From Fodinibius saliphilus (lineage in GTDB: Bacteria > Bacteroidota > Rhodothermia > Balneolales > Balneolaceae): a stretch of DNA of 64,000 nucleotides. The stretch lies in assembly GCF_005869845.1 (NCBI RefSeq), contig NZ_VAWF01000001.1, forward strand, positions 1,054,001-1,118,000, given 5' to 3'. The notes under the pieces were generated by a model, which saw only the letters and a program-made list of their open reading frames with translations, did no database searches and was not told the origin of the DNA. How positions within the stretch are numbered: the first letter of the stretch is position 1; every line of letters begins with the position of its first letter. The position numbers and the translations under genes were made by a program. Shown in pieces: positions 63,681 to 64,000 of the stretch.

Positions 63681-64000
63681 ATGAATATTTCATACAACTG
63701 GCTTAAGGAATTAATAGACCTGGAGTTATCACCGCAAGAAACGGCGGAAAAACTCACACTAATAGGATTGGAAGTCGAAGAAGTTACTTCTTTTGGTTCT
63801 AAACTGGAAGGTGTTGTAGTGGGCGAAGTGCTCGAAGTTAATGAGCATTCCAATGCTGACCGCCTGTATATCTGCCAAGTAGATATTGGTACGGAAAAGG
63901 TGCAAATAGTTTGTGGAGCTGACAATGTAGCGGTAGGACAAAAAGTTCCTGTGGCCACAGTAGGCTCTTCTCTGCCCCCTAAGGAAGAAGGTGATGATCC
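63681..64000 (+). CDS. pheT: phenylalanyl-tRNA synthetase beta subunit, 5' part
   Basis: Start of PheRS beta, cut by the window after about 106 codons. ATG 63681 begins NISYNWLKELIDLELSPQETAEKLTLIGLEVEEV, and the EMAP/tRNA-binding-like domain is under way (GVVVGEVLEVNEHSNADRLYICQVDIG, IVCGADNVAVGQKVPVATVG). Clear family member. It lies 105 bp after pheS on the same strand. Confidence 0.95.
   Translation, partial: MNISYNWLKELIDLELSPQETAEKLTLIGLEVEEVTSFGSKLEGVVVGEVLEVNEHSNADRLYICQVDIGTEKVQIVCGADNVAVGQKVPVATVGSSLPPKEEGDD

Overview
The window is about 64 kb of roughly 40% GC bacterial chromosome. It looks like a member of the Balneolota/Rhodothermota branch of the Bacteroidota-related bacteria (Fodinibius- or Balneola-like). 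That placement is inference: it rests on the gene set (ACT-domain malic enzyme, LPP20-type lipoprotein beside HtrA, DUF3311 plus SSS symporter, N-type ATPase), on AT-rich leaders in which only some genes have a clear Shine-Dalgarno, and on a TAnnTTTG-like promoter element before the malic enzyme gene. I found no tRNA, rRNA, CRISPR array, intact insertion sequence or prophage.

Region 1 (1-13 kb, accessory). The left edge holds the start of an N-type F-ATPase operon read leftwards (atpD-atpC-atpQ, the rest outside the window), preceded by a PEP synthase and an SDR dehydrogenase. Beyond these is a cluster of stress-associated genes: Hsp20, an orphan NarL/LuxR response regulator, a DUF892 (YciE/YciF ferritin-like) protein, an OB-fold membrane-anchored protein, a beta-barrel protein, a Met/Gln-rich secreted protein, a tandem universal stress protein and a DUF2267 protein. 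Decayed genes are mixed in: a frameshifted DUF2892 membrane protein, an internally deleted SQR/NDH-2-like flavoprotein and a possible IS3 transposase tail. An 8-base word, TCCCCACA or its complement, recurs four times between 5.6 and 7.9 kb.

Region 2 (13-31.6 kb, mostly core). ACT-domain malic enzyme; a leftward block with queD-queE and an SDR; two thioredoxin-fold proteins, an alkyltransferase-like protein, a DUF2520 protein, a MEMO-like protein and a phosphopantetheinyl transferase; then lysS and a LolC/E-type permease rightwards; a DUF3524 glycosyltransferase (tRNA-queuosine mannosyltransferase family), mutL and a small mutL-linked protein leftwards; icd rightwards; and a leftward recO-htrA-lipoprotein operon.

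Region 3 (31.7-45 kb). ECF sigma factor with an overlapping putative anti-sigma gene, uvrC, DUF3311/SSS transporter pair, an RluA-family pseudouridine synthase, an LCM-type methyltransferase, a second anti-sigma-like protein, rmuC, a zinc-ribbon protein, a Na+/Ca2+ exchanger and a FrnE-like DsbA protein.

Region 4 (45-59 kb, accessory). A lytic transglycosylase, two tandem metzincin-type metalloproteases split by a long coiled coil with a dead third copy behind them, a cupin, a DUF457 membrane hydrolase, a CvfB-like S1 protein, a previously uncalled 48-residue membrane peptide, a SatD/DUF3307-like pair that may be a cyclase-fold sensor with a membrane partner, a UPF0182 protein and a five-PAS HWE/HisKA_2 histidine kinase.

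Region 5 (59-64 kb). The conserved translation cluster thrS-infC-rpmI-rplT-pheS-pheT. infC has no usable ATG and appears to start at an AUC codon.
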